From positions 1 to 8,636 of the forward strand of contig CAMFIW010000082.1 in NCBI GenBank assembly GCA_945952355.1: 8,636 bases of DNA, read 5' to 3'. The notes below the pieces were generated by a model. That model did not search any database. It had not been told where the DNA came from and worked only from the letters and a program-made list of their open reading frames with translations. The stretch's first letter is position 1. Each line of letters starts with the position of its first letter. The DNA is from an uncultured Phenylobacterium sp. (GTDB taxonomy: Bacteria; Pseudomonadota; Alphaproteobacteria; Caulobacterales; Caulobacteraceae). This document shows positions 1 to 7,002 of this stretch, piece by piece. The position numbers and the translations under genes were made by a program.

Positions 1-511
1 ATTTGGAACTAATCGCAAGTCCGTTTCGCGCGGCCGCAGCGAGGTCGATCTCGAAACGAATCCGGCCGTTCAGGTTTACGAACTGCACGACGCCGCCGCG
101 GCGGTCCTTGTCGGTCACGGTCAGCATCGGGGCGCCGTCGACGGCGCGCAGGGCTTCGGCCGGAGCCTGCCCCTTGGACCCCGCGACATAGAGGATCTGG
201 CAGGTCTCGCCATGCTCGATTCGGCCAAGGCGGCGGACCGCCATCGGGTGGTCGCCAAGCTTCTGTCCCTGCAGCGCGTCGTCGAGGATCGGGCCGAACG
301 GGTCGTCGCCGGCGACGCAGACATAGAGCGGGCTGTTCGACGCCGGGAATGCGGCGACGGGCCATTCGACGAAGGGGGCGAGCTTTACGAGATAGGCCGC
401 CTTCACCGCCATGGCGGGCTCGGGCCCGCCGGCGCGCGCCGCTCCGCCCGCGAGACAGAGCCCGGCGGCCAGAGCAACAAGAGATGGATTACGCCCCCAG
501 CCCCGGATCAT
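1..511 (-). CDS. YfiR family (DUF4154) periplasmic protein, C-terminus cut by window edge
   Basis: Reading the minus strand from ATG 509-511 gives 170 codons open to the window edge. Residues 1-27 are a signal peptide (basic start, Leu/Ala core, Ala-rich end with an ARA site). The mature part has the DUF4154 pattern: VKAAYLVKLAPFVEWP (36-51), a YVCVAGDDPFG strand (63-73), CQILYV (104-109), TVTD (131-134), and the terminal GRIRFEIDLAAA plus GLAISSK (149-170), where family members are near their C-terminus; only a short tail should be missing. In Pseudomonas YfiR is a periplasmic repressor of the diguanylate cyclase YfiN. The Cys pair C65/C104 matches the first conserved pair, while the second pair of the Pseudomonas protein is not seen. 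In related genomes such genes often precede a diguanylate cyclase or a TonB-dependent receptor; the next gene lies outside the window. The upstream GGGAG lies very close to the ATG, so the start rests mainly on the signal peptide. The 163-nt gap to the M20 gene shows no clear terminator. Confidence 0.85.
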   Translation of the reverse strand, partial: MIRGWGRNPSLVALAAGLCLAGGAARAGGPEPAMAVKAAYLVKLAPFVEWPVAAFPASNSPLYVCVAGDDPFGPILDDALQGQKLGDHPMAVRRLGRIEHGETCQILYVAGSKGQAPAEALRAVDGAPMLTVTDKDRRGGVVQFVNLNGRIRFEIDLAAAARNGLAISSK

Positions 512-674
512 CTCCCGTCCCGGGCTCCGGGGCGAAAGGCTTGGCCCGGCTGGGGGCTTGGTGCGGACGCGCGCGCAATCATCGTCCCTCGCGATCTCGT
601 TTCGCTTGGACGCCCCCGCCCCGACACTAGCAGCGAAGCCGGCGGCCGATCCAGCCGCGATTGCGGCGCTAGGG

Positions 675-2321
675 TTAACGCCCCGTGGTCCCGGCCGCAG
701 GTTCCTCATAGGGCCACTTGATACCAAGCTGGTCGAGATAGGTTGGGTACTTCTTTGAATCGTAATAATATTTCCGCATCTCGGGGCGGAAACGCGCCAT
801 GGTGTCAGCGTTAATCTGCACCTGCGGCCGATCGTCCGCCGTCAGCATTGGGATGTAGTGCTGGTCCTTGTTCTGGACGTCCTTGAAATAGGCCTTGGCT
901 TCGACCAGCAGCTTCGGCCTCGTCAGCAGGTCGATCAAGGTCATGGCCTCCACCTTGGCGCCGGCCACCACACCCTTGTGCGCCACCGGCGTCGCCATCG
1001 AGATCGCATTGGCCCAATGGTGACCCGGCAGGCCGGGAATGTTCGACGGATAGCGGATCGTGATGGTCGGCATGGTCCAGGAAATGTCGCCGATGTCGTC
1101 CGAGCCACCGCTCTCCGGCTTCTCCTTCGGGACCTCGAGTCCCTTCAGCTTGGTGTCGAGGCCCTCTTCCTTGGCCCCCACGCTGCGCTGAACGGCCTTG
1201 GCGAAGGTCTGTTCCTGCGGGGTCCAGGTCGGCAGGCCGACCTTCTCGATATTGGCCTGGGCGGCCTCGGCCATTGGCCGGTTGAAGTGTTGCGGCGCCG
1301 CTGTGCCCACCACGTGATGCTCGACCGTCGTGTCGGTCATCATCGCCGCGGCGTCTGCGATCTTGTTCCCGATCGCGTAGTTCTTCTGGATGTTCTCGAA
1401 GGTCTGCTCGCGGAAGAAGTACCAGACCGTCGCCTCGGAGGGCACGACGTTGGGCTGGTCCCCGCCGTCGGTGATCACGTAGTGGCTACGCTGCTCGGGC
1501 CGTAGGTGCTCCCGGCGGAAGTTCCAGGCCACGTCCATGAGCTCGACGGCGTCCAGCGCGCTCTTGCCTCGCCAAGGCGCGCCGGCCGCATGGGCGGCCT
1601 CGCCATGGAAGGTGTACTTCACCGAGACGTTGCCCGTGCCCTGCGGTTGGCCCCACGACGTCACGAGGTTCGAGTCGACGTGGGTGAAGATCGTCGCGTC
1701 GACGCCCTTGAACACCCCCTCGCGCACCATGAACGCCTTGCCGGCGACCAGTTCCTCAGCCACTCCCGGCCAAAGCATCAGCGTGCCGGCGATGTGCTCT
1801 TTCTCCATGATGTCCTTGACGGTGAGCGCGGCCACGACGTTGAGCGCCTGGCCGGAGTTGTGCCCTTCGCCATGGCCTGGCGCGCCAGGCACCAGCGGCT
1901 CGTGGCGGGGCACGCCAGGCTTCTGGTTCGCCTTGGGAATGCCGTCGATGTCGCTGCCGATGGCGATCACCGGGCCCCCGGTCCCGTTGGTCCAGGTCGC
2001 CGTCCAGCCGGTGGGCAGGCCCGCCACGCCGCGCACCACCTTGAAGCCATTCTTTTCCAGGAGGTCCGTCAGGTACTTGCTCGTCTCCACTTCCTGGAAG
2101 CCGAGCTCCCCGAACGAGAAGATCTGATCGACCATCACCTGGGCCAGCTTGGCGCGGCTGTCGACGCCGGCGATCGCCTGAGCCTTCAGGGCCTCGACCT
2201 GGGCGTCGGTCAGGTTGGCGGGCGTCGCCGGGGCCTGGGCCGGCGCGGCCACCGCGGCATGGGTCAACAGCGCCGCGATCCCGGCGCCCGCCAGGAGGGT
2301 CGAAAGCTTGCGATGGATCAT
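675..2321 (-). CDS. Secreted M20-family metallo-amidohydrolase (AbgB-like)
   Basis: 548 aa from ATG 2319-2321. This start is preferred over an in-frame ATG 24 codons upstream because it directly gives a signal peptide (basic start, LLAGAGIAALL core, cleavage near AVAAPAQA at 23-30). M20 enzymes hydrolyse peptide or N-acyl amide bonds with a two-metal site; AbgB cleaves p-aminobenzoyl-glutamate. Visible: an IFSFGELGFQE segment (67-77), SDIDGIP (123-129), a GHGEGH metal motif (149-154), GVAEE (186-190) with the expected catalytic and ligand glutamates, THVD (213-216), the dimerisation domain (about 230-345), NVVPSEATVWYFFRE (291-305), SGGSDDIGDISW (404-415) and GHHW (433-436) with the C-terminal metal-ligand histidine. 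The AbgB-type GHGCGHN motif here has Glu152 in place of Cys. Length is typical for the AbgB subgroup plus a signal peptide. The real substrate is not predictable; a periplasmic or extracellular peptide or amide is likely. It has its own upstream region behind a terminator. Confidence 0.88.
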   Translation of the reverse strand: MIHRKLSTLLAGAGIAALLTHAAVAAPAQAPATPANLTDAQVEALKAQAIAGVDSRAKLAQVMVDQIFSFGELGFQEVETSKYLTDLLEKNGFKVVRGVAGLPTGWTATWTNGTGGPVIAIGSDIDGIPKANQKPGVPRHEPLVPGAPGHGEGHNSGQALNVVAALTVKDIMEKEHIAGTLMLWPGVAEELVAGKAFMVREGVFKGVDATIFTHVDSNLVTSWGQPQGTGNVSVKYTFHGEAAHAAGAPWRGKSALDAVELMDVAWNFRREHLRPEQRSHYVITDGGDQPNVVPSEATVWYFFREQTFENIQKNYAIGNKIADAAAMMTDTTVEHHVVGTAAPQHFNRPMAEAAQANIEKVGLPTWTPQEQTFAKAVQRSVGAKEEGLDTKLKGLEVPKEKPESGGSDDIGDISWTMPTITIRYPSNIPGLPGHHWANAISMATPVAHKGVVAGAKVEAMTLIDLLTRPKLLVEAKAYFKDVQNKDQHYIPMLTADDRPQVQINADTMARFRPEMRKYYYDSKKYPTYLDQLGIKWPYEEPAAGTTGR

Positions 2322-2372
2322 CTCGGAAGGCCCCACTTTGTTTGACCCAAAAGGGGCCATGCTTCGGGACCG

Positions 2373-2389
2373 CGCGCAACGGTTGCACG
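2373..2389. promoter_or_regulatory. Imperfect palindrome upstream of the M20 gene
   Basis: GCAAC (2376-2380) and GTTGC (2382-2386) flank a single G. After one mismatch, two more outer pairs form (2373-2374 with 2388-2389). It lies 52-68 nt upstream of the M20 start, inside the 74-nt gap between that start and the terminator of the preceding gene. The position fits an operator or the promoter of the M20 gene, but no convincing -35/-10 pair was found, so this is only a candidate. Confidence 0.3.
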
Positions 2390-2395
2390 CCAACG

Positions 2396-2422
2396 AAAAA
2401 GGGCGAGACCGGGGTCCCGCCC
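2396..2422 (-). terminator. Rho-independent terminator of the PEP-CTERM gene
   Basis: On the minus strand GGGCGGGACC pairs with GGTCTCGCCC (2401-2422): a 10-bp stem with one G-U wobble and a very short loop, followed at once by TTTTT (2396-2400). It begins 27 nt after the stop codon of the PEP-CTERM gene, so that gene and the downstream M20 gene are probably separate transcription units. Confidence 0.85.
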
Positions 2423-2448
2423 TTCCGCAAGGCTCGGGCGCCTCCGAC

Positions 2449-3135
2449 CTAGGCCGCGAGCAAACCGCGGCGGCGGCGCAAAGTCGCGCCGATCAGGCCG
2501 AAGCCCGCAATCATCATGCCCCAGGTCGCCGGCTCCGGGATCGACGACAGGAAGATGTTGTCGATGGCGAAATCGTTGCCGCCGGCCGCGGTGACGTCGT
2601 TGGCGATGCGCAGCGTCAGGGTCTGGGTCGTGGCGCTGAAGATCGTGCCGGCCAGGGTATAGAAGCTGCCGGCGTCGCCGGGCGGCGCGGTCAGGATGTG
2701 GCCGATGTCGGTGAAGGTGACGCCGTCGAAGCTGTACTGGAACAGCAGGTTGGAGGCCGCGTTCACGCCCTTGTAGAGGCTGTTGCAGCAGACGTTGGCC
2801 GCCTCCGCCGAGAACGCATACGCGCCCGGTCCGACGGTAAGGGACTGTTCCCACACCACCGGCTGCGAACCCTTCGTCGAACCGTTGACGATCAGCATGC
2901 TGGTTGGGTCGGCGATCGACACCCAATAGGGCTGCACGAGGTTCGGATTGGTCCCGATCGTATAGAGACCTTCGCCCCAAAGCGCGCCGGCGCCCGGGGC
3001 GACGTAGGTGTGATCGGACGTGAAGCCGGTATTGCCGCTTTCGAAATCGCCGTTGACGATCAGGTTGACCGCCGCATGGGCGGAACCGGCCAACGCGAGG
3101 GACGCGGCGAGGGCCGTGGACGCAAGCACTCTCAT
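2449..3135 (-). CDS. PEPxxWA-CTERM sorting domain protein
   Basis: 228 aa. Residues 1-21 are a signal peptide ending SAHA. The mature part opens with NLIVNGDFESG (24-34), a start common to jelly-roll, carbohydrate-binding-like domains of exported proteins, and continues as Gly/Thr/Ser-rich beta strands, ending with a DFAIDNIFLS strand (188-198). The C-terminus is a complete sorting signal: PEPATW (200-205), a hydrophobic helix (206-219) and the basic cluster RRRR (220-223). The Trp after PEP marks the PEPxxWA variant seen in Alphaproteobacteria. Such proteins are exported by Sec, recognised by an exosortase-type enzyme and placed on the cell surface or released; no exosortase gene is in the window. 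A CC pair (116-117) lies mid-domain. The ligand is unknown. The gene is monocistronic, with a strong terminator 27 nt downstream and secreted hydrolase genes on both sides. No good Shine-Dalgarno is visible; the start is chosen by the signal peptide. Confidence 0.9.
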   Translation of the reverse strand: MRVLASTALAASLALAGSAHAAVNLIVNGDFESGNTGFTSDHTYVAPGAGALWGEGLYTIGTNPNLVQPYWVSIADPTSMLIVNGSTKGSQPVVWEQSLTVGPGAYAFSAEAANVCCNSLYKGVNAASNLLFQYSFDGVTFTDIGHILTAPPGDAGSFYTLAGTIFSATTQTLTLRIANDVTAAGGNDFAIDNIFLSSIPEPATWGMMIAGFGLIGATLRRRRGLLAA

Positions 3136-3200
3136 GAGGGAACCCCAGCAAGCTGTACGAACCGGAAGGGGCTCCGGCTCTGGCCCCCAAACTCACGGCG

Positions 3201-3219
3201 AGTCGTCGGGTTCCCGACT
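3201..3219. promoter_or_regulatory. Inverted repeat upstream of the PEP-CTERM gene
   Basis: GTCGGG-TT-CCCGAC (3205-3218) is a perfect 6-bp inverted repeat. A second register, AGTCG (3201-3205) with CGACT (3215-3219), overlaps it. It sits 66-84 nt upstream of the PEP-CTERM start, next to an AT-rich patch (3218-3240) that would suit a promoter. Operator or mRNA-leader hairpin are both possible. Confidence 0.35.
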
Positions 3220-3241
3220 TAATTCTGAATTTCCAACAATG

Positions 3242-3258
3242 CTCGCGCCTTGCGCGAG
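3242..3258. repeat. Perfect 7-bp hairpin, GCGC-rich
   Basis: CTCGCGC (3242-3248), loop CTT, GCGCGAG (3252-3258). On the minus strand it lies 24 nt beyond the terminator stem of the S10 gene and may be a second, backup terminator stem (tail CATTGTT), or part of the PEP-CTERM promoter region. Confidence 0.4.
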
Positions 3259-3273
3259 ATTTGTCACGCGTCG

Positions 3274-3305
3274 TTAATAAATGAGCGGGGCCTCAGCCCC
3301 GCTCA
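3274..3305 (-). terminator. Rho-independent terminator of the S10 carboxypeptidase gene
   Basis: Arms 3282-3291 and 3296-3305 form a perfect 10-bp stem (GAGCGGGGC core plus one A-T pair) around a 4-nt loop. On the minus strand it is followed by TTTATTAA. It starts 35 nt after the S10 stop codon. Confidence 0.8.
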
Positions 3306-3340
3306 GGTCATTCCATAGTCAAGGTTATACTGACCAACGA

Positions 3341-4966
3341 CTATTTCGCATCGTCGTAAAATTTCGCGACGTCGCTCTTCATCTGAGTCAGAGCCTGAGG
3401 ATTCAGATAGACCATGTGGCCGGACGGATAGTAGGCGAACCGCACATTGCCCTTCAGGCTGGGGTCGAGCTGCATGTGGCTGATGTCGTACTCGGTGCCG
3501 AAGAACGGTGTCGCCATGTCGTAGAGGCCGTTCAGCGAATAGAGCTTCAGCTTCGGATTCTGGCGCATGGCCGCCGACAGGTCGAGGGCGGTGTCGGCCA
3601 CGTTCTGGGCTCGCTGGGAGCCCGGCGGCTTGTGCTTCCAGTCCCAGGCTTGATTGATGCCCTGGCCCGACGGTCGGTAGTCCAGGTCGGTCGTGTAGCC
3701 CAGCTCGCGGCCCAGATAGTCGTGCAGCGAGGCGATGAACGGGCCCGACACCTGCACATCGGAAGCGTCGTATTCCGGGCTCTCGCCAGCGGCGTCCACG
3801 TCGATGGCGGTGAAGCGGCTATCATAGCGGCCGACCGTCCGGCGCTGGTCGCGCAGCAGTTCCTTGCGGAACCGCGACAGATCCACCCGCAGGTCCGAGC
3901 GCTTCAGGAAGTCCACCGACAGGCCGGTATAGGCCGACATCTGCCGCGCCACGCTGTCCAACTCGGCCTCGGAGATGTTGCTGCCCTTGGCCAGCGCCGC
4001 CACGTACGGCCCGTTGGCGAAGTCGCGCACCTCCTGCAGGAAGGCGTTCATGTCGGCCGGATCCTTGGCCAGCTTGTGGTGGTAGGCGGCGGTGACCGCG
4101 TAACTCGGCAGATAGGTCTGGTAGATGTGGTCGAAGCCGGCGTCCCGCGTCCCGTAGTTCAGGATCGAGGACAGGATCAGCACGCCGTTCAGCATGACAC
4201 CTCGGTCCTGCAGGGCGTAGGCGAGGCCTGCCGAACGCGTCGTGCCGTAGCTTTCGCCGAAGATGAACTTCGGCGAGTTCCAGCGGTGGTTGATGGTGAT
4301 GTAGCGGCTGATGCCCTTGGCGAAGGCGTCTATGTCCTGGTCCACGCCCCAGAAGGTCTTGCCCGGCGTGTCGCCCAGCGGCCGCGAATAGCCGGCTCCG
4401 ATGGCGTCGAGGAACACCAGGTCGGACTTGTCTAGCAGGCTGTCGTTGTTGTTGATCACCTTGAACGGGCCGGGGCTCGCCGGGTTCGGGGCGTTGGTGA
4501 TCACCCGCACCGGTCCGAACGAGCCCATGTGCAGCCACATGGACGAGGAGCCCGGGCCGCCATTGTAGAGGAAGGTCACAGGCCGGTCGGCCTCTCCCTT
4601 CGCCCGGTCGGCCACATAGGCGACGTAGAACATCGACGCGATCGGCTTGCCCTCGTCGTCGCGCAGGGTCAGCGTCCCGGCCGTCGCCGTATAGGGGATG
4701 GTCTTGCCGCCGACCGTGGCGGTGTGGCGGCTGGTCTTGGCCACTTCTGCGACCGGGGCAGTGGCGATGTCGGCGTCGGAGATCTTGCTCGAAGCCGCCC
4801 GCTCGCCGCGCGGCGATGTCTTCTCGGGCTGGGCGCCGGTGCGGCTTTCAACTTCCGCGCCCTTGCCCGAACGCTGCGCCGCCTCGGTCGCCTGCTGAGC
4901 GACGGCCACGCCGCCCTGGGCCAGCAGGCACGCGCCCGCCAGAAGTGTGAGTGCGAGCCGGCGCAT
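3341..4966 (-). CDS. Secreted S10-family serine carboxypeptidase
   Basis: 541 aa from ATG 4964-4966. This start is preferred over one 35 codons upstream because GGAGG stands 7 nt before it and a clear signal peptide follows (MRRLALTLLAGACLLAQGG, cleavage near AVAQQ at 21-25). S10 enzymes are alpha/beta-hydrolase carboxypeptidases that remove C-terminal residues, best at acidic pH. All key elements are present: NGGPGSSS (135-142; oxyanion region), GESYG (237-241) with the nucleophile Ser239, Asp483 in GLYDMATPF, and His517 in YPSGHMVY. A charged, low-complexity linker (about 26-65) follows the signal peptide, and the helical insertion typical of the family lies between about 275 and 400. The enzyme should act in the periplasm or outside the cell, possibly using the same peptide pool as the M20 hydrolase downstream. 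It is transcribed divergently from the SDR pair and ends in its own terminator. The family call is secure; substrate specificity is not. Confidence 0.93.
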   Translation of the reverse strand: MRRLALTLLAGACLLAQGGVAVAQQATEAAQRSGKGAEVESRTGAQPEKTSPRGERAASSKISDADIATAPVAEVAKTSRHTATVGGKTIPYTATAGTLTLRDDEGKPIASMFYVAYVADRAKGEADRPVTFLYNGGPGSSSMWLHMGSFGPVRVITNAPNPASPGPFKVINNNDSLLDKSDLVFLDAIGAGYSRPLGDTPGKTFWGVDQDIDAFAKGISRYITINHRWNSPKFIFGESYGTTRSAGLAYALQDRGVMLNGVLILSSILNYGTRDAGFDHIYQTYLPSYAVTAAYHHKLAKDPADMNAFLQEVRDFANGPYVAALAKGSNISEAELDSVARQMSAYTGLSVDFLKRSDLRVDLSRFRKELLRDQRRTVGRYDSRFTAIDVDAAGESPEYDASDVQVSGPFIASLHDYLGRELGYTTDLDYRPSGQGINQAWDWKHKPPGSQRAQNVADTALDLSAAMRQNPKLKLYSLNGLYDMATPFFGTEYDISHMQLDPSLKGNVRFAYYPSGHMVYLNPQALTQMKSDVAKFYDDAK

Positions 4967-5161
4967 GGGGTCCCCTCCGAGAAGCCTGAAAGTTCTGCGC
5001 GCGTCTTTTGCCCGCCCCGCGGCTTGGCCGTATGTCACCCTTGATACATGACGGCGTAAGAAAACCGCCACGCCTCACGCGGGGTCATGATTGATGCGAC
5101 CCACCCCGCCCTGACAATCTGGCGCCCAGAACGCAGGACAGGCGTCGCGGGAGGCCACGGC
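4967..5161. promoter_or_regulatory. Divergent intergenic region, S10 carboxypeptidase / SDR operon
   Basis: The 195 nt between two divergent starts must carry both promoters. It includes the S10 ribosome binding site (minus-strand GGAGGGG, 4972-4978) and a lower-GC patch around 5041-5066 (TTGATACATG and GTAAGAAAAC) that is the best place for promoter elements. GGGTC (5082-5086) and GACCC (5098-5102) form a weak inverted repeat. No -35/-10 pair could be assigned with confidence. Confidence 0.5.
5149..5154 (+). promoter_or_regulatory. Shine-Dalgarno that fixes the first SDR start
   Basis: GGGAGG lies 7 nt before ATG 5162. The frame is open from an ATG 75 nt further upstream, but that ATG has no such site and would add a stretch unlike an SDR N-terminus. 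Confidence 0.75.
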
Positions 5162-5896
5162 ATGAACGAGCTCGATTTCACCGGAAAGACGATCCTGGTC
5201 GTCGGCGGATCCAGCGGCATCGGCAACGGCGTCGCCCATGCCTTCCGCGAACGCGGCGGCAAGGTCCACATCTGGGGCACGCGGCCCAACGCGGCCGACT
5301 ATGACGGGGTCGAGGGCTCCGACCTCTCCGGCCTGACCTATCACTATGTCGACGTCGCCGACCGGGCCCGGATTGATGCGGTCGCGGCCGAGATCCCGGC
5401 CATGGATGTGCTGGTCCTCTGCCAGGGCACCGTCGTCTACAAGCGCGGCGAGTTCGAACCGCCGGGTTGGGACCGGGTGATGGCGGTCAACCTCGACAGC
5501 CTGATGGACTGTTCACGCGCCTTCCACGGCAAGCTCGCGGCCGCCAAGGGCTCGATCATCATCGTCAGCTCGGTGTCCGGCTACAAATCCAACCGCGGCA
5601 ACCCGGCCTACGCCGCCTCCAAGGCCGGCGCGATCTCGCTCACCAAGACCCTCGGCGAGGCCTGGGCGCGCGACGGCATCCGGGTCAACGGCATGGCGCC
5701 GGGCCTGGTCGACACCAAGCTGACCAAGGTCACCACCGAGCATCCCGACCGCCTGGCTGGCGCCCTGCGCGGCATACCGATCGGGCGGATGGGCACGCCG
5801 CAAGACATGGCCGGCGCGATCCTGTTCCTGGCCTCGCCCCTGGCCGGCTATGTCGCAGGCCAGACGATCATCGTCGACGGGGGGCTTTCGCTGTGA
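5162..5896 (+). CDS. SDR family oxidoreductase, first of a coupled pair
   Basis: 244 aa, the usual length of a classical short-chain dehydrogenase/reductase, a cytoplasmic NAD(P)-dependent alcohol/ketone oxidoreductase. The Rossmann glycine motif GGSSGIG is at 15-21. After the second strand the sequence WGTRP (38-42) puts Arg41, not an acidic residue, at the cofactor-choice position, suggesting NADP(H). The catalytic set is Asn110 (AVNLDS), Ser137 (VSSVSG), Tyr150 and Lys154 (YAASK). The C-terminal QTIIVDGG (234-241) is standard. Unusual: the NNAG motif after strand 4 is replaced by LCQG (86-89). It heads an apparent operon, its stop overlapping the start of a second SDR by 4 nt. The substrate is unknown; FabG-like folds are too general for a pathway assignment. 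Confidence 0.9.
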   Translation: MNELDFTGKTILVVGGSSGIGNGVAHAFRERGGKVHIWGTRPNAADYDGVEGSDLSGLTYHYVDVADRARIDAVAAEIPAMDVLVLCQGTVVYKRGEFEPPGWDRVMAVNLDSLMDCSRAFHGKLAAAKGSIIIVSSVSGYKSNRGNPAYAASKAGAISLTKTLGEAWARDGIRVNGMAPGLVDTKLTKVTTEHPDRLAGALRGIPIGRMGTPQDMAGAILFLASPLAGYVAGQTIIVDGGLSL

Positions 5897-6660
5897 CCCT
5901 CAGCCGCTCCCTCAAGGGCTCCATCGCCCTCGTCACCGGCGCGGGGTCGGGCATGGGCGCCGCCACCGCCCGCGTCTTGGCCGCCGAGGGCGCCCACGTG
6001 GCCGTCACCGACTACGACCTCGCCTCGGCAGAGGCGGTGGCCTACGAGATCGCCCAGGAGGGCCTGTCGTGCGCCGCCTGGGGCCTGGACGTCTCCGATC
6101 CCGACCGCATCCGTACCGTGGTCGCCGAGGTCGCCGCCAAGTTCGGCGGGCTCGACATTGTCATCAACAACGCTGGCGTCTCGGCCTTCTGTCCGATCGA
6201 TTCCGACGCCTATGACGGGGTTTGGGCCAAGTCGCTGGCTGTATTGCTCACCTCGCACCAGCAGATGATCCGCGCGGCCCTGCCGCACCTGCGAAGGTCC
6301 GCCGCGCCCCGCATCGTCAACATCGCCTCGACCGAGGCGCTGGGCGCGACGTCGCGCGACAGCCCATACGCCGCCGCCAAGGCCGGGGTCACCGGCCTCA
6401 CCCGCGCGCTCGCCGTCGAACTCGGCCGCGAAGGGATCACCGTCAATTGCATCTGCCCAGGCCCGATCGCCACCGGAATGACCGCCGCCATACCGGACGA
6501 CGACAAGGCGGTGTTCGCCAGGCGCCGGACCGCGCTCGGCCGCTACGGCCGGCCCGAAGAGGTCGCCCATGTGACGGTCAGCCTCTGCCTGCCAGCGGCC
6601 AGCTACATCACCGGCGCGACCATCCCGGTGGATGGCGGCCTGATGGCGCGGAATGCGTGA
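5893..6660 (+). CDS. SDR family oxidoreductase, second of a coupled pair
   Basis: 255 aa from GTG 5893, which overlaps the TGA of the upstream SDR (GTGA); a G-run (5879-5884) 8 nt upstream can serve as ribosome binding site. The frame is open further upstream, but that stretch is the first SDR read in another frame. The protein has TGAGSGMG (15-22), Asp40 at the end of strand 2 (suggesting NAD(H)), DV (66-67), NNAG (92-95), Ser146 (NIAS), Tyr159 and Lys163 (YAAAK), CPGPIATGM (188-196) and the terminal TIPVDGG (243-249). The tetrad Asn expected near 114 (VNL in most members) is Ser here (KSLAVLL, 113-119). Similarity is FabG-like; the substrate is unknown. Overlap with the first SDR implies coupled translation and probably one pathway. 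Confidence 0.9.
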   Translation: MTLSRSLKGSIALVTGAGSGMGAATARVLAAEGAHVAVTDYDLASAEAVAYEIAQEGLSCAAWGLDVSDPDRIRTVVAEVAAKFGGLDIVINNAGVSAFCPIDSDAYDGVWAKSLAVLLTSHQQMIRAALPHLRRSAAPRIVNIASTEALGATSRDSPYAAAKAGVTGLTRALAVELGREGITVNCICPGPIATGMTAAIPDDDKAVFARRRTALGRYGRPEEVAHVTVSLCLPAASYITGATIPVDGGLMARNA

Positions 6661-6675
6661 TGGGCGCCTGACGTC

Positions 6676-6704
6676 CTCCCGGTCCCTCACCCAGGAACCG
6701 GGAG
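6676..6704. repeat. Hairpin after SDR operon
   Basis: CTCCCGGT (6676-6683) pairs with ACCGGGAG (6697-6704), and CC/GG extends the stem past a one-base bulge. It starts 15 nt after the SDR stop but has no T-run on either side. It may be an mRNA 3'-end stabiliser or a weak terminator. Confidence 0.45.
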
Positions 6705-6756
6705 TCGTCGATGCCGTCGGCCCCGTGAACCCCTGAATCCTTGGGGCGGCGAACGA

Positions 6757-6783
6757 AGACCCCGCGCCCCCAGCGCGGGGTCT
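6757..6783 (+). terminator. Probable terminator hairpin of the SDR operon
   Basis: AGACCCCGCGC (6757-6767), loop of 5, GCGCGGGGTCT (6773-6783): an 11-bp perfect stem, the strongest in the window. No T-run follows on the plus strand, so it is a GC-rich T-less terminator or a transcript-end structure rather than a textbook one. Confidence 0.55.
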
Positions 6784-6969
6784 CGCCGGATGCGAAGGAC
6801 AAGCGGCGGGGGGCCGCTACCGCATCCATTCGCCGTATCAACGGCATGAACAGGTTAGCCGAGGCCCGCCCCGCGATCAGATGCACCGCAGGGCGCCGCA
6901 ATGCACAAGGTTGCAAGCACTCAACCAAATTAATGTCGAATCAAAAACACAACCCTCAGATGTTCGCTC

Positions 6970-6988
6970 GGGAGGTTTCAAGCCTCCC
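6970..6988. repeat. Small hairpin at the Rhs junction
   Basis: GGGAGG (6970-6975), loop TTTCAAG, CCTCCC (6983-6988). It lies 14 nt before the first Rhs-frame start codon. The GGGAGG is about 27 nt from that GTG, too far to be its ribosome binding site. Confidence 0.4.
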
Positions 6989-7002
6989 CTGCGACCTCGG
7001 CG

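Larger units (their letters stand above)
6661..7002. other. Non-coding stretch between SDR operon and Rhs remnant
   Basis: 342 nt with no convincing gene. It holds two hairpins soon after the SDR stop (6676-6704 and 6757-6783), a GC-rich filler, and then an abrupt AT-rich patch (line 6901-6960 is 24/60 GC by hand count) with a small hairpin (6970-6988) just before Rhs similarity begins. A minus-strand open frame across 6608-6928 lacks recognisable protein features and crosses into the SDR. Confidence 0.6.

Noticed and set aside
654..667. GCCGC-GATT-GCGGC hairpin just after the M20 stop as a terminator
   Set aside because: The stem has only 5 bp and no T-run on the minus strand; too weak to call.
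1506..2345. Long plus-strand frames opposite the M20 and S10 genes (also 3281-4435)
   Set aside because: They are antisense shadows typical of GC-rich coding DNA; the minus-strand proteins have complete catalytic motifs.
6608..6928. 106-codon minus-strand open frame across the SDR 3' end and the intergenic stretch
   Set aside because: It overlaps a well-supported SDR, its translation is Arg/Gly/Pro-rich without domain features, and it covers strong hairpins.
6970..6988. The GGGAGG-TTTCAAG-CCTCCC hairpin as a tRNA T-arm or attachment-site fragment
   Set aside because: The loop does not fit the TTCRA consensus in register and no acceptor or anticodon arm is nearby.
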